A program made the position numbers and the translations under genes. A DNA stretch of 64,000 nucleotides from Paulownia fortunei (lineage: Eukaryota; Streptophyta; Magnoliopsida; Lamiales; Paulowniaceae): the NCBI GenBank assembly GCA_019321725.1, contig CM033109.1, positions 14,105,993-14,169,992 of the forward strand, read 5' to 3'. Below, piece by piece: positions 12,227-24,170 of the stretch. The notes beneath the pieces are model-generated. The model saw only the letters and a program-made list of their open reading frames with translations, was not told where the DNA came from and searched no databases. How positions within the stretch are numbered: position 1 is the first letter of the stretch; the number at the start of each line of letters is the position of its first letter.

Positions 12227-14430
12227 TGTTAGGTTCGCTATAATCGCAAGGGTATGCGCAGCGAAAAATTAAAATTTTATCAAATATAAATTTATCAAAT
12301 AAATTTATGCCCTCGATTCGAAAACAATTCTAATGATCGCACTTATTCAAGTGAAAATATATAAAATAAATATATCAACTCAGAATGTACTTTTCATGCC
12401 CTCCAGTTATTATAGGGAATTAAGCAATCAAGTACTTATCAGAACTCACAGGGATCCAAGTGTTTCCCCTCTATCGAGTCCACAATCTGGATCCGGAGTA
12501 AATTTTGTCTTGTTGATCAATTGATGAATTAATAACAAACTTTCAAGAATAATAAAGATTGATTCTTTAAGTTCTTGAAACTTATATATAAAGAAATTAT
12601 CAAGAAACTAGTTTTCATTTAAAAAACAAAAAAATCAAGATTTCAAGAAAACACCTTTTTTTATTTCTTTACTTTTCTTTTTTTGGAGAGAAAAATAAAA
12701 GACTTAATAAAATAATATTTTTGCTAATTCTTATGGTAACTTTTAGGCCTCACTATAAATAGGGGTTGAAAATTTGTTCCTACTCTAACTCTTAGAAAGT
12801 TTATCAATTTTGAACTATTTCAAAGTTTTATTTTAGAAGGATATTAAATCTTCCAATAACTCTCTTCTTTTTCTCTCTCAAATGTATGTGGACTTCTTTG
12901 AGACTACATTAGTCATTACAATTGTCTACATACATTCTTGATATTAATTTGAACTCTTCAAATAATATCAAGATGGATATATATCAAATATATATCGAAA
13001 ATATATTTATATATAAAATATATCCTAGTGGTTGATTTTTACCCTATAAAATCAGTCACTTTATTTACTTATTTATAAATAAGTTAATTAAATAAATTAT
13101 ATTTATTTAATTTATTCTCTTCATATTCTAGTGGATTTCTAAAGTGATCTACATTAATTTTTGGGTTTGGACTTAAAAATCCACAAATCAATCAAATTGA
13201 TTTAATCCCAAATTGATTAATTATAATTTACTCTCATTGAGTTTCCTAATCAAATTAGGTCTAATTAAATAATCCAATTATTTAATTGAATAATTTAATT
13301 TAACCATTAAATTAAATAGATAAAATCCTTAATTAATTAATTTCCAACCATTAGATAAATCCCAAAATTAAAAATGTTACTTTCCATAAAGATGTATGAC
13401 CCTCTTAGGTTCACTACCAAGCTAGTAGTGGGCTTGTAACATTTGCAACTTATAAATAATAATTATTTCAATTAATTAATCCGCTTGAAATTAACTCCTT
13501 AATTCCAATAACCTCACTATCCATGAAAACACTTAGTAAGTAATCATGGCAAACTAGTCTTAGGCGAAATAGTGAGTAAACCTATTTTAGTTGCGAGTAC
13601 CATACACATACGGTCCTTTCGATAGCTAATCTCCTGATTGAATCTAAGACATGGATTATAAGTCGAAACCATAAATGATTTAATAATTGTGATCTCATTT
13701 CAAGTTTCAATGGTTCCTGATGAATCATAATTAATCCTGCCTTGGTCAATATATTTGAATCATGAACTATGAAAATACATGAGATTCTCTTGTTTAAAAA
13801 ATAAGTGTCAAATTCTATGTTGGTCACTGACAAACCTTCATGCACACTAGTGCAACACCCAACATACCCCTTTGTAATTGTCAAGAAATCAGAAGATATA
13901 TCAAAGTGTTGCAGGAAGCACACAAGGCTACCATCATACCTCAAGTTTGAGAACTAGTCATGTAGTATCGCAACATAGAAATTCTTATTTTGACAGGCAA
14001 AGCCTTTGACTAAGAATTTCTTACAGACCATGTTCGGTGTACTTGTTCACTAACAAGTACCCACATATACGCACTTGTATCTCTATGCTAATGTCAATGG
14101 AATGTGGCATCATCATCTCACAAGCATGCATCGTATGTGCGAGTCTTATTGAGCTATTTTATGTCCCATCTCAAAAAACTCTCAATTCGGAATTTATTTA
14201 AGACCAAAATCTTAGAGGCATATTCCATGATCGTCATCATATTCGAGACCATGCCCCTTAACTAAATTTGGTCTAAGGACTTTATCTAATGTGCAGAAAT
14301 AAAAGATGCAAAGCATAAGATAAAAAAAAATATATTTTTATTAATATGATTTCAATAAGATTATCTTTACAAAATAAAAAGAGTATAATACACCCAATCT
14401 AATTGGGGCACTAGACATCCTACTCTAATA
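12227..14430 (-). mobile_element. 3' LTR of copia element 2
   Basis: A 2,204 bp LTR (TGTTAGGTTCGC…CTCTAATA on the plus strand), followed at 14431 by the reverse complement of the polypurine tract. That makes it the 3' LTR of a minus-strand element whose pol and gag lie at 17011-20290. It is close in sequence to the solo LTR at 2779 and to 24171-26444. ORFs such as 13582-13944 arise by chance in the LTR. Confidence 0.85.
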
Positions 14431-14441
14431 ATCTCCCACTT
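14431..14441 (-). other. Copia polypurine tract (element 2)
   Basis: AAGTGGGAGAT on the minus strand, directly before the LTR end (ATTAGAGTAGG). It confirms the orientation of element 2. Confidence 0.75.
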
Positions 14442-14925
14442 AATCATTAAACTTAATTTTGAAGCTCTTGCACGGTATTGATTATCGAATCTCCTAACCT
14501 AAGTGGTTGATTTTGTATTGAGATAAAAAGAAATTTAGATATCAATATAGTGAATAGTGCTAGGTTACACGTGGTAACCTTAGGAGTTCGAAAGGTGTCA
14601 CCAAAAAGTTTATAGAAAGTGAGTCGGTTCGATCATGAATTTTAATATTATATGTATATTTAAATCAAACATTTGGGACAACTAGACATACAATACTATA
14701 ATTTAAGTGTTATATAACTAGGTTCATAGTTTTGTAACACTATGCACAAACTTATCAATCGGGCAAGAACCGTTGATTTTTAAGGTGAAGAACCTAATGA
14801 ATGGACATAGGAATTAGTTACGGGAATGAATGGTGACGAAGATAGGTTGTAATCAAATAAGAATATGTGAGACACACAAGATTAGGGTTGCAATATAAGG
14901 GAGAAAATCAAATTATACCATTACA
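14439..14925 (-). repeat. Shared ~490-bp module, copy 2
   Basis: Reverse complement of 4998-5484 (shared stretches include ATCAATACCG/ATACG…, AACCACTTAGGTTAGG, GGTGACACCTTT, TTGATAAGTTTGTGCA). In copia coding orientation it stands where the end of RNase H should be, between a gypsy LTR and the polypurine tract. No ORF of interest. Confidence 0.65.
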
Positions 14926-17010
14926 TGCCACCTCAAGCTTATGCCACCTCAAGCTTATGCCACCTCATGCTTAGATTTATCAAGTTGTGCCTCAACCTAT
15001 TCTTCACTCTTAAGCTAACACCACGACTTGAACCTTCTTCTGAACTATTTCAGCTTCTAAATACATGGGAAAATCTCTCTAAATAGGTCCTAAGTGATTC
15101 CAACCGAAAAAGAAGGCAAAACAAGCAAAGGGAAGGAAAAATAACCAAGTTCAAGTAGAAAACTGTTCAAGGTGAGCTTAACCTATGGGTTTGGCATGAC
15201 TTTCAGATTTATTTTGAGGTTTATTGGCTTATTAAGCTTTGAATATTCTTTATAAATGTGTTAGAATATTATTAGATAGGCTTTGAGGCATAAAGAAAGG
15301 GTTGGTGATTGGAAATGTTTGATTGAAAACACTTGTACTAGAAACTGTCACCTTGCTGTATTCTTGTATTTTAGACTTCAAAAGTGTATGGTATGTTGAA
15401 TAAAACCTATAATTATCATCATATACATGTTTACATATGGTTTAAGAGTATTGGAATAAATTTTCATCGGTTAGAAATTGAAATTGGACATGATATTGAA
15501 GAAAACACTCAAAACTGTCAAAGTAAGAATATCTATTCTGGTGTGCTGTGAAGAGGACTGAATTACAGAACTTAGACCCATGTGTTTTGGAAACTTTATG
15601 GCATGGTTATATTTTTCTACATGTTATCTAAGTGTGGTAAAAAATTTAGAGTGAATAAATATTTCTAAGGATGTCAAAATGTCTATAAAACCTAATGTGG
15701 CAACAAGGAAATTAGAGCTGAAAATCTATCCCATTTAATAACTTAGTATGTTTTAGCCTAAACATGTTGCTATTGAGTTCTAAAAATTAGGTACATGCTA
15801 TTAGAGTGATAATACTTCAATTACATGATGTTTACATGTATTTAAGATGAGAAATTAAGGTATTTGAGGGACTATATTGGATTCTAGTTTGTGAAAGCCT
15901 AATTATTACCTAGATAGCTTAGTGTTTAAGGTCTTAGTATGAGATTTTGTGCTTTCAACTTGCTAAATTGGGAATGGTATTTGATGTTGGGTGATATTAC
16001 AGGCGATTTTACATCTAAGGTTGGAAAAAATACTAAACAAATGTAGACTAATCCACCAACCAAGTGAAAGGTAAGTAAAGATTCATTTGCATCTACAATG
16101 CATAGACATAGTAGATGTGTGAATTATATGTAATATCATAAATCATATGTGCATAGTAGAGGGATCTTCATTGAGTATACATACATGGGCATTGTCATTG
16201 GCACGTGCATACATTATATACGATCATTATGATAAATCTTGAATTGCACGGCATAATTCTGAGAAAGGAAAATATTTTGCTGACCACTACTAGTGCACCG
16301 AAGCATGCATGAATTTGCATGGTTTTATGCATAGATTTGCAGGTTCGCGTGTATAGATTTGCATGCGTATGAGTATGCATGGATTTTCATGTTTATATGA
16401 TTATTGGCTATTAGATTATGGCGGTGTACAGAGCTCTTTTCCGGTGCATAGGATAGTAGCGTTGGTTAGGGGCCCAAGAAAGAAATAATTTTGAGAAAAA
16501 TATTTTGATGCATAAAATTGCATTGTGAGCATAGTATTTTGAGATGTATGACTTGATATTGTGGATTATTCTTTGACATGCATAATCTTTACTTGCTGAG
16601 TATTAGCTCATATAGTTTATGCATTGTAGATAAGTATAACGACGCTTGAAGCATCTTTTACTGGCTGGGCGGTTGTTGGAGGTCCTACAGGTGTGTGAGG
16701 GAGTGTGTACATGGATGACGACCTGTTGGACTATTTATATTTTTGGATTGGTACTATATTTTATTTTTAAAACTTTACTATAAATAAGTATGTAAATATT
16801 GTGGTCGTTGTGGGTCTTGTGCTTTTATATAAATACTAATCCTGCTATATACATGACATGTGTGAGAAAGTATTTTAAATAAGGTTTTGCATGTAAAAAG
16901 TGATTTATCTTTTCTTAAAGTGTTACAAAAAAAAATTTCTCATGTGTACACAGGGTCTATCATGTCAAATTATACAATATATATGATTATGTAGTGATGA
17001 GGGTGTTACA
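14926..17010 (+). mobile_element. Gypsy LTR inside copia element 2 (copy B)
   Basis: A 2,085 bp LTR, TGCCACCTCAAGC…GGGTGTTACA, matching the reverse complement of 703-2774. It begins with three tandem TGCCACCTCA(A/T)GCTTA units. No PBS or gag follows, so it is solo or truncated. The flanks TTACA (left) and TATAT (right) are not a convincing target duplication, and copia reading frame does not resume on the other side; a simple insertion into intact copia is therefore not supported. Confidence 0.8.
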
Positions 17011-17893
17011 TATATGCCCGTGATGCTCAAAGCATGTGTTATATCAGGCCTTATATACAACATTGCATACATTATGCTCCCTATAGCGGAAGCATAAGGT
17101 ATGCAAGCCATCATTTCTCTCTCTTTAGGTGTCTTGGGAGACATAGCCTTAGAGAGTGAAATCTCATGACTCATAGGCAGGAATCCTCACTTAGATTCCT
17201 CCATGCTAAACCTTTTTAGCACTTTGTCTATATACATGGACTAGGATAGTCCGGTTATCTTTCTTGATCTATCTATATAGATCTTTATCCCTAAGATAAA
17301 AGATGAACCTCCCAAATCCTTTATGGAAAACTGTTTAGACATCCAAGTTCTTGTTGACTATAACATCCCTACATCATTCCCAATGAGTAGGATGTCATCA
17401 ATGTACAGTACAAAAAATATAACTGCACTCCCACTAACCTTCTTGTAGACATATAGTTCATCCAGGTTCTTATAAAAATCAAACATTTTGATTGTTTCAT
17501 CAAACCGAACGTTCCAACTCCTCAAAACTTGTTTGAGTCCATAAATAGATCTCTGGATCTTGCAAACTTTTTGCTCGATCCCACTGAATATGAAGCTTCT
17601 GACTGCTTCATATAGATTTCTTCCTTAATATTTCCATTAAGGAAAGTGGTCTTCACTTGCATTTGCCATATCTAATAGTCATAATATACAAACATGGCTA
17701 GTAGTATCCGAATGGATTTAAGCATCGCTACTGGTGAAAAAAATTCTTCATAATCAATTCCTTGCTTCTAAGTATAACCTTTCACAACTAAACGTGTTTT
17801 ATAGGTCGCTACCTCTCCATCTACTCCAAGCTTCCGCTTGTAAACCCATTTGTAGCCAATGAGAATAATTTCCTATGGTGGGTCCACCAGGGT
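17011..17893 (-). pseudogene. Copia element 2 reverse transcriptase, C-terminal truncated
   Basis: Seen: reverse transcriptase fragments on the minus strand. The catalytic motif FVLYIDDILLIG is encoded at about 17380-17415. Downstream comes a MSHEISLSKAMSPKTPKEREMMACIPYASAIGSIMYAM-type stretch (17174 downward) and RPDITHALSITG, ending abruptly at the gypsy LTR. Upstream the RT palm/fingers are frameshifted and carry stops. Known: this domain copies the element RNA to DNA using the two aspartates of the (Y/I)xDD motif. Missing: the rest of RT after ALSITG and all of RNase H, replaced by the gypsy LTR and the 490-bp module. Dead. Confidence 0.85.
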
Positions 17894-18241
17894 CTATACC
17901 TTGTTGGAGTACATGGAGTCCATCTCGGACTGCATAGCTTCTTGCCACTTCTCCAAGTCGATGTTAGAAATCGTCTCTCCATAGTTTCTTAGATCATTAT
18001 CCAAGGGGAGTCCCTTTTCTTTGTTCTCTAACAACAAGTTGTACCTCTTAGGTACACTTGAGATCTTTTTGGATCTTTGAAGTGGTTGTGCCTCAGATGG
18101 CCCAGCATCAGCTGATGTGTTATTTACTGCGACAGTTGGGGCATTCTGTGGTTCTTGAATTTCTTCAAGTTTCATGTATTTACCACTTCTCTCTAAAAGA
18201 AATTTTTCTGTATGGAATGTGGCATTCCTCGAAACAAACAT
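17894..18241 (-). pseudogene. Copia element 2 integrase-RT linker and RT start
   Basis: Open for 115 codons. It begins MFVSRNATFHTEKFLLERSGK, the usual end of the copia integrase region, then a low-complexity acidic/serine linker, then the RT entry sequence VPKRYNLLLENKEK…WQEAMQSEMDSMYSNKV. A stop near 17893 and then frameshifts separate it from the RT core. It continues the polyprotein of 18251-19007. Confidence 0.8.
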
Positions 18242-18250
18242 CCTTTGTTC

Positions 18251-19007
18251 CTATGTGTCATAGAAATAGTATCCAATAAACTCTTTTGGATACCCCATGA
18301 ACTTGTATAAGTTGGATCTCATATCCAACTTATCTCCCACTTGTTGCTTCACATAAGCAGCACACCCCCATACCCTGAGGTATTTGTAGGAATATGTCTT
18401 TGCACACCACATCTCATATGGTATTTTGGGCACAACTTTAGATGTCACCCTATTTAATAGGTATGCCATCGTTTTCAATGCATAGCCCCAAAATGAAAGA
18501 GGCAATGTAAGTAAAACTCATCATGGATTGAACCATGTCCAATAAGGTTCAATTCTTACATTCCGCAACTCCGTTGAGTTATGGAATAACAAGAGAGGTC
18601 CATTGTGAAAGAATCCCATTCTCTTTTAGATAATCCAAAACCTCTGTGCTTAAGTATTCACCTCCTCGATCAGATCGAAGAGTCATTATACTTAAGCCAA
18701 TTTTTTTCTCTACTTTGGTTCTGAATTCATTAAACTTTTTAAATACTTCAAACTTGTACCTTAAAAGGTACACATTACATTACCTAGAAAAGTCATCGAT
18801 AAAAGTTAATAAGTAATTATAGTTCCTGTGGGCACTAATATTTAGTGGCCCATATATATCTATATGGATCAAATCCAATAGATGTTTGGCTCGCTCCACT
18901 TGTCCTACAAATAGAGATTTGATCATTTTTCCTTTGAGACAGGATTCACATGTTGGCAGTTCTTGCTCATGCTTTAGATCAAGTAATTGTGCCAACTTGT
19001 TAATCAT
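18251..19007 (-). pseudogene. Copia element 2 integrase
   Basis: Three open pieces in coding order. The first (19007-18780) carries the zinc-finger end CESCLKGKM and the HIDIYGPL core start with the first catalytic Asp, then LLTFIDDFSR. The second (18773-18579) has LRSDRGGEYLS with the second catalytic Asp and loses frame near ILSQWTS. The third (18505-18251) is the C-terminal part, LSFWGYALKTMAYLLNRVTSKVVPKIPYE and WGCAAYVKQQ. Known: inserts the cDNA into the genome. The pieces are separated by stops and small shifts, so no enzyme is expected. Confidence 0.87.
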
Positions 19008-19082
19008 TTTCTTATAAATATGCCCTAATCTTGCATGTCATAAGCTCATCGAGTTATGATTATCTAATTTTCTTTTATTTTA

Positions 19083-19508
19083 TTAAATTGTGAAAATATG
19101 TTTATGGGGAGTAACAGTATATAAACAATTCGTCAAAGAACCCAAATAGATAAAATTAGAACGTTTGAAAATGAAACAATTTTTATTCTTAATTATAAAT
19201 ATAAAACCTTCTCTATCCAAAACTGCAATAGAGATAATGTTCTTAATAATATCTTGAATGAAAAAATAATTATTTAAAACTATTACAAAACCATTCTTAA
19301 AAGTTAGATTAATGGTGTCTATAGCTAATGCAACAACTCTTACTCCATTCCCCATCCTAAGGACCATCTCTCCTCTATCTAGCTTCCTATTTCTTGTTAT
19401 CATCTGCAAATCATTATAGATATGTGAGCCACAACCGGTATCTAATACTGAAAAAGTATTGTTAATAGACAAGTTAACTTCAACAAAATATATACCTGAA
19501 CTCTTCAA
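19083..19508 (-). pseudogene. Copia element 2 protease region
   Basis: Open for 141 codons. The aspartic protease active site appears as VLDTGCGSHI near residue 21-30, followed by the expected hydrophobic flap-like region (DTINLTFKNGFVIVLNN). Known: this retroviral-type aspartic protease cuts the Gag-Pol polyprotein. A stop just upstream (about 19540) breaks it from gag, and another follows near 19083 before integrase. The catalytic triad is intact, the frame is not. Confidence 0.83.
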
Positions 19509-19538
19509 ACTTGCAAGATACTCCTCACAATTCTTCTT

Positions 19539-20290
19539 CTAATACCCTAGTTTGCCACAAAAATGGCACTTATCATTGGCTTGAGAAAAAACCTTCTTGA
19601 TACCGCCTTTAGCCTTCAGCTTATTAGGCTTAGAGAAACCCTTTTCTTTCCTATTTCCTTTCTTGGGCTTTTTAGCCTTTGATCCAGAAGAGGATCTAAC
19701 AAGCAGAATCGGCTTGTTTTTTTTCATGGTGGACTCAGTTATCTTTAACATGTTCACAAGCTCAACAAGACTAGTCTCCATATTATGCATGTTAAAGTTG
19801 ACAACAAAGGTGTCAAATGAGCGAGGCAGAAACTGCAGCAGAAGGTCTGTATAGAGTTCGTTCTCCATAATGACTCCAAAGAATGCTAGCCTTTCAATGA
19901 GGGCTATTATCTTCAATCCATGATCATGGACTGAAGAGCCCTCAGTCATACGACATCTGAAAAGCTCTTTTGAGATCTGATATCTTGTATGCTGAGTTCG
20001 TTCACCATACAACTTTTGTAGGTGAAAGAGAATCCCATAAGCAGTATCTTGATTCTCATTCTGCCTCTCCAATTCATTTGACATCGATGCCAGCATGTAG
20101 CCTCAAGCCTACAGGTTCTCATCAACATGATATAGATAATATGCATAAACCTCTGAAGCAATATCCTCCAGTGGAATTGAAGAAGGCGCAGTGTTAAGGA
20201 CATATGCTCTCTTCTTAGATTGAAGAACTATCTTAAGGTTTCTTAACCAATCGACAAAGTTAGGTCCAGTTAATTTATTTTATTCAAGAA
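19539..20290 (-). pseudogene. Copia element 2 gag
   Basis: Seen: gag starts upstream of the long ORF; WLRNLKIVLQSKKRAYVLN can be read at about 20255-20200. A stop near 20100 follows, then an open 185-codon stretch with the copia Gag (UBN2-type) block (LQKLYGERTQHTRYQISKEL, MTEGSSVHDHGLKIIALIERL, LLLQFLPRSFDTFVVNFNM), a lysine-rich region, and the first half of a CCHC zinc knuckle, CHFCGKLGY, cut by a stop. Known: nucleocapsid and capsid protein that packages the RNA. The reading is broken in at least two places. Confidence 0.87.
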
Positions 20291-21645
20291 TTATCGTAAG
20301 TGGATTCTTTGCTATTTTAGTAGAAAAATCTACAAAATATGCACGAAGTAGAAAATGAGTAAACTATGGAAAAACATATTCATTTAATATAAGGTTTTTA
20401 ATATTAAATGTCTCCCACTATTTTCTTGGAATTCCATTACCCCTAATGGAATTTTGGGAAATCGAATTTCCTAATGGGCTTGAGGTCCAACAAAAATATT
20501 TCACACCCTAATTTATGAGTCCATGAAATATTTCTATCGGTAGTTAACTCTTTGACTATCACTATATAACCTCAAGTTTGTTTTGCCTTACCTCTTCACA
20601 TATACCCCAATATTATGAGTCCATATGGTACTAAGTATCAAACAATACCCATCAAACTTTTGTGTAGATAGAGCATCAAGATGTCCAATGACTCATGGTC
20701 AATATAATGACAATTCCATCCCACGAGTATCTCAATGCTTGGTGAGTTTTTTTAGCTTATTATATAGTTTTACTCCATGACTACTAGCATAAAACCTTGA
20801 TTTGTTGTAGACAAAGGTGTGCATAAATACTTGATCTCATTAACAAGTATTGGTGTTAAGAAATAATTTACAAACAGTAAGACAATAATATGATTACTTT
20901 AATGCATGAGCTATTTGATAACATCTTCCCATTGGAACCTTCATTGTGTATGAATTTCAATAGTGGCATTTAAAAGAGGTAAAAAAGATAATAAATAATT
21001 GTTCCTCTATCCAAAACTCAAGAACGGATCCCTAATCCTCAATACATTTATTTCTTTTATTTTTTAATTATAGCCTAAATTTTTCTTTATAATTTAAACC
21101 ACATCCAACCTATTTTTTGAGGAATATAAACCCCAAAACTTCAAACAACTTTCTTGTTGATCGACCTCGGACTCCTGAGAAATTTATTACTTGACACAAC
21201 CTACACTTGGGTTTACAACTTTAAAATTATAGCAAGTTTTTGGTGCTGTCGCCAAGGAAGGCAAGGTAAGTATTCAGATTTGTAAATCTTTTTCCTTTGT
21301 AAATATTATGTGTTTATTTTCTTTATATAGTTATTGTTGGGTTAGCTATACTCGCGGGGGTGTGCACAGTAGAAAATATTATGTGTTTATTTTCTTTATA
21401 TAGTCATTATTAGCAGCCATCGGGTGTCCCACACCCAACACTTGCGCAACCTATTTCTTCACGTCCCTTTTTGATTTTAATATTTAAATTATTTAAATAA
21501 GTAATAAAAATAATTCCCAATCATCAATTGCTGAAATTTTGTAAAATTAAATTTTACATACAAAATATGAATTTAAACAATTTAAAAGCATGTTTACATA
21601 AATCCAAAATTCTCTGAATAAGTGAAACTGTGGCTCTGATACTAC
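20291..21645 (-). other. Copia element 2 5' leader with primer binding site
   Basis: Untranslated leader of about 1.35 kb. Directly beside the 5' LTR lies the reverse complement of a methionine-tRNA primer site (GTAGTATCAGAGCCAC on the minus strand, about 21630-21645). Within the leader, 21336-21373 repeats the first 40 bases of the LTR end (TGTTGGGTTAGCTATACTCG…) and is bracketed by two copies of a 30-base segment (21301 and 21374). The part at 20340-21050 recurs in opposite orientation at 30480-31195. Confidence 0.75.
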
Positions 21646-22955
21646 TGTTGAGTTCGCTATAATCGTAGGGGCATGCACAGTAGAAAATAAAAAAATTATC
21701 AAACATAAATTTATCAAATAAATTTATCATTTCGATTAGAAAGCGATTCTAACGATCACGTTTAATCAAGTGAATATATATAAAATAAATATATTAATTT
21801 GGATTGTACCTTTCGTGCACTCCGGTTATTGTAAAAAATGAAACAATCAATTGCTTATCATAACTCTTAGAACTCGCAGGGATCTAAGTATCTCCCCTCT
21901 ATTAGGTTCACAATATGTAAAATAGCACTAATTAAAAAAATTCGCTAGTATCCTTTTAATCATTTGCTAATCTAGATTCAGAGTAAATTTTTCCTTTTTG
22001 ATTCAATTGATGGATCAAGAATAAATTTTCAAGAAGAATAAAGATTGATTTTTAGGTTCTTGAAACTTATATATAAAGGGAATATCAAGAAACTAGTTTT
22101 CTTTTAAAGAATAAGAAAATCAATATTTCAAGAAAACACCTTTTTTTCGTTCTTTTCTTTTCTCTTATATTCTCTACTAAGCTAATAGTAGGCTTGTAAT
22201 ATTTACAAATTATGTGTAATAATTATTCCAATTAATTAATTCATTTGAAATTAACTCCTTAATTCCAAGAACCTCACTGTCCATGAAAACACCAAGCGAG
22301 TAAACATATTTCAGTTGCGAGTACCATACATATATGATCATTTCGACAACTAATCTCCCAATTAAATCTAGGGCATGGATTATAAGTTAAAATCCTAAAT
22401 GATTCAATAACTATGATCCCATTTCAAGTTCTAATGATTCTTAATAAATCACGATTCATCCTGCATTGGCCAAGATCTTTGAATCATGAATTATGAAAAC
22501 ACAGGAGATTTTATTATTTAAAAAGATAAGTATTGAATTCTATGTTGGCTACTCATAAACCTTCATGCACACCACTTCAACACCCAACATGCCCCCTCTG
22601 TAACTGTCAAACAATCAAAAGATATATCAAAGTATTGTAGGATGCACACAAGGCTACCATAGTGCCTCAAGTCCGAGGACTAGCAGTGTACTTTCACAAC
22701 ACAGAAATTCTTATTTTGACAGGTAAAACCTCTAGCCAAGAATTTTTTGTGGGCCTTGTTCAATGTACTTATTTCCTAACAAACACCCAAATATATGCAT
22801 TTGCATCTATACTCTAATGTCAATGGAATATAATATCATCATCTCACAAGCATGCATTGTAAGTGCGAGTCTTATTGAACTATTTGATACCCATCCCAAA
22901 AAACTCTCGACTCGTAGCTTATTTAAGACCAAAGCCTTAGAGGCATGTTCTATAG
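21646..22955 (-). mobile_element. 5' LTR of copia element 2 (internally deleted)
   Basis: Starts TGTTGAGTTCGC after the primer site. About 900 bp of the LTR centre is missing: the sequence jumps from the pyrimidine tract at about 22170 to CTACTAAGCTAATAGTAGGC, which lies much further along in the complete copy at 24171. The far end fades out near TTAGAGGCATGTTCTA (about 22955) without reaching CTCTAACA. The ORFs at 22763-23038 are LTR sequence. Confidence 0.75.
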
Positions 22956-24170
22956 TTAGAGTAGTAACCTGCGTGTCAATTATATTGTGCATCCTTTATA
23001 CCACCCCACAACTCATGGTCAGTGATCAGGTGCAGTAGCGGTCATCATGTCTCTACCTTTGATGGTAGTTATGGAATGATATGTCCTATCTAACTTGTCA
23101 ATTTTTGTTTGAAATTGAATTTTTTAAAAAAAATCTTTTACTTAATTTTTTAAATTAATTGGAGTTTAATTTTATCCAAAACCTCATCATAATTTAAATT
23201 AGGTTAGTTATTTAATACATGACATCATAATATCATTGCACAAGTATAGAAGCATTAAATAAAATCCTAAGCATGCATATAATACATACTTAAATAAATA
23301 AATGATTATGAACCAGTCTTATGCGATCCATTTGATCCAAAAATGGACCTAATGTCAATGTAAGGGTAATAAAATGGAATAAAATATATTTTATTACATA
23401 ATTGTATCCCATACAAACATGTGCGTTCTTTGGAACCTCCTTCTTGATTCTCCTTCATCTTCCAAAGAAAAAGAAAAATCTCGCCACCTATTCTACTCTC
23501 TTTGTAGAAAATTAAATAACTTACATAAATGGAATAAAAGGCTCACAGACCCCATTTTTAAACCCAAAAAAATTAAATAAAACTAATCACATTGGTCCAA
23601 TAGTTCATGATCATCCTATACATGATCATAATTAACATCACATGCAATTAAAATATGTAAATTTATCAAGTGGTTAAACGTAATTTTTTTTACTTGGGAT
23701 AATTTGTAATTGCTTGAAAAATAATTTTTTTTAAAAAAAATAATTTTTCTTTAAAAAAAAAATTTTTTCTTTAAAAAAAAAATTTCATAAATTATTAAAA
23801 TTAACATTTTATTTTAAAATTCTAGAAAATAAAAAAGGACCCAAGAAAAACGACGCGATGAGCAGCACGAAGGCTACCCGTCGTGAGCGCACGCATAGCG
23901 CACCCAACTCGCAGGCCTCCCAGCCTACGCACGCACGCACAACGTGCCAAGCATGTTGCTGATGCACGTGCAACCCGTTTCTTTGCGTTCTTTTTTTTAT
24001 TTTAATATTTAAACAATTTAAATAAGCAATTAAAATAATTCCCATTCATCAATTGCTGAAATTATGCAAAATCAAATTTTACATACTAAACATGAATTTG
24101 AACAATTTAAAAACATGTATACATTAATTCGAAATTCATTGAATAAGCGAAATCGTGGTTTTGATACCAC
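22956..24170 (-). other. Copia leader fragment with primer binding site (element 3)
   Basis: The last 310 bp (23855-24170) match the leader beside the LTR at 21646 (AATTCCCA(A/T)TCATCAATTGCTG, AAATTTTACATAC, GAATAAG(C/T)GAAA). It ends with the reverse complement of TGGTATCAAAACCACG, a mutated primer site, adjoining the next LTR. 23855-23970 is a GC-rich island with GCACGCACGCAC. The rest, 22956-23850, is AT-rich with poly-A/T tracts and shows no gag. Confidence 0.65.

Noticed and set aside
13582..13944. 120-codon minus-strand ORF
   Set aside because: Lies within an LTR; the same region in the other LTR copies is not open.
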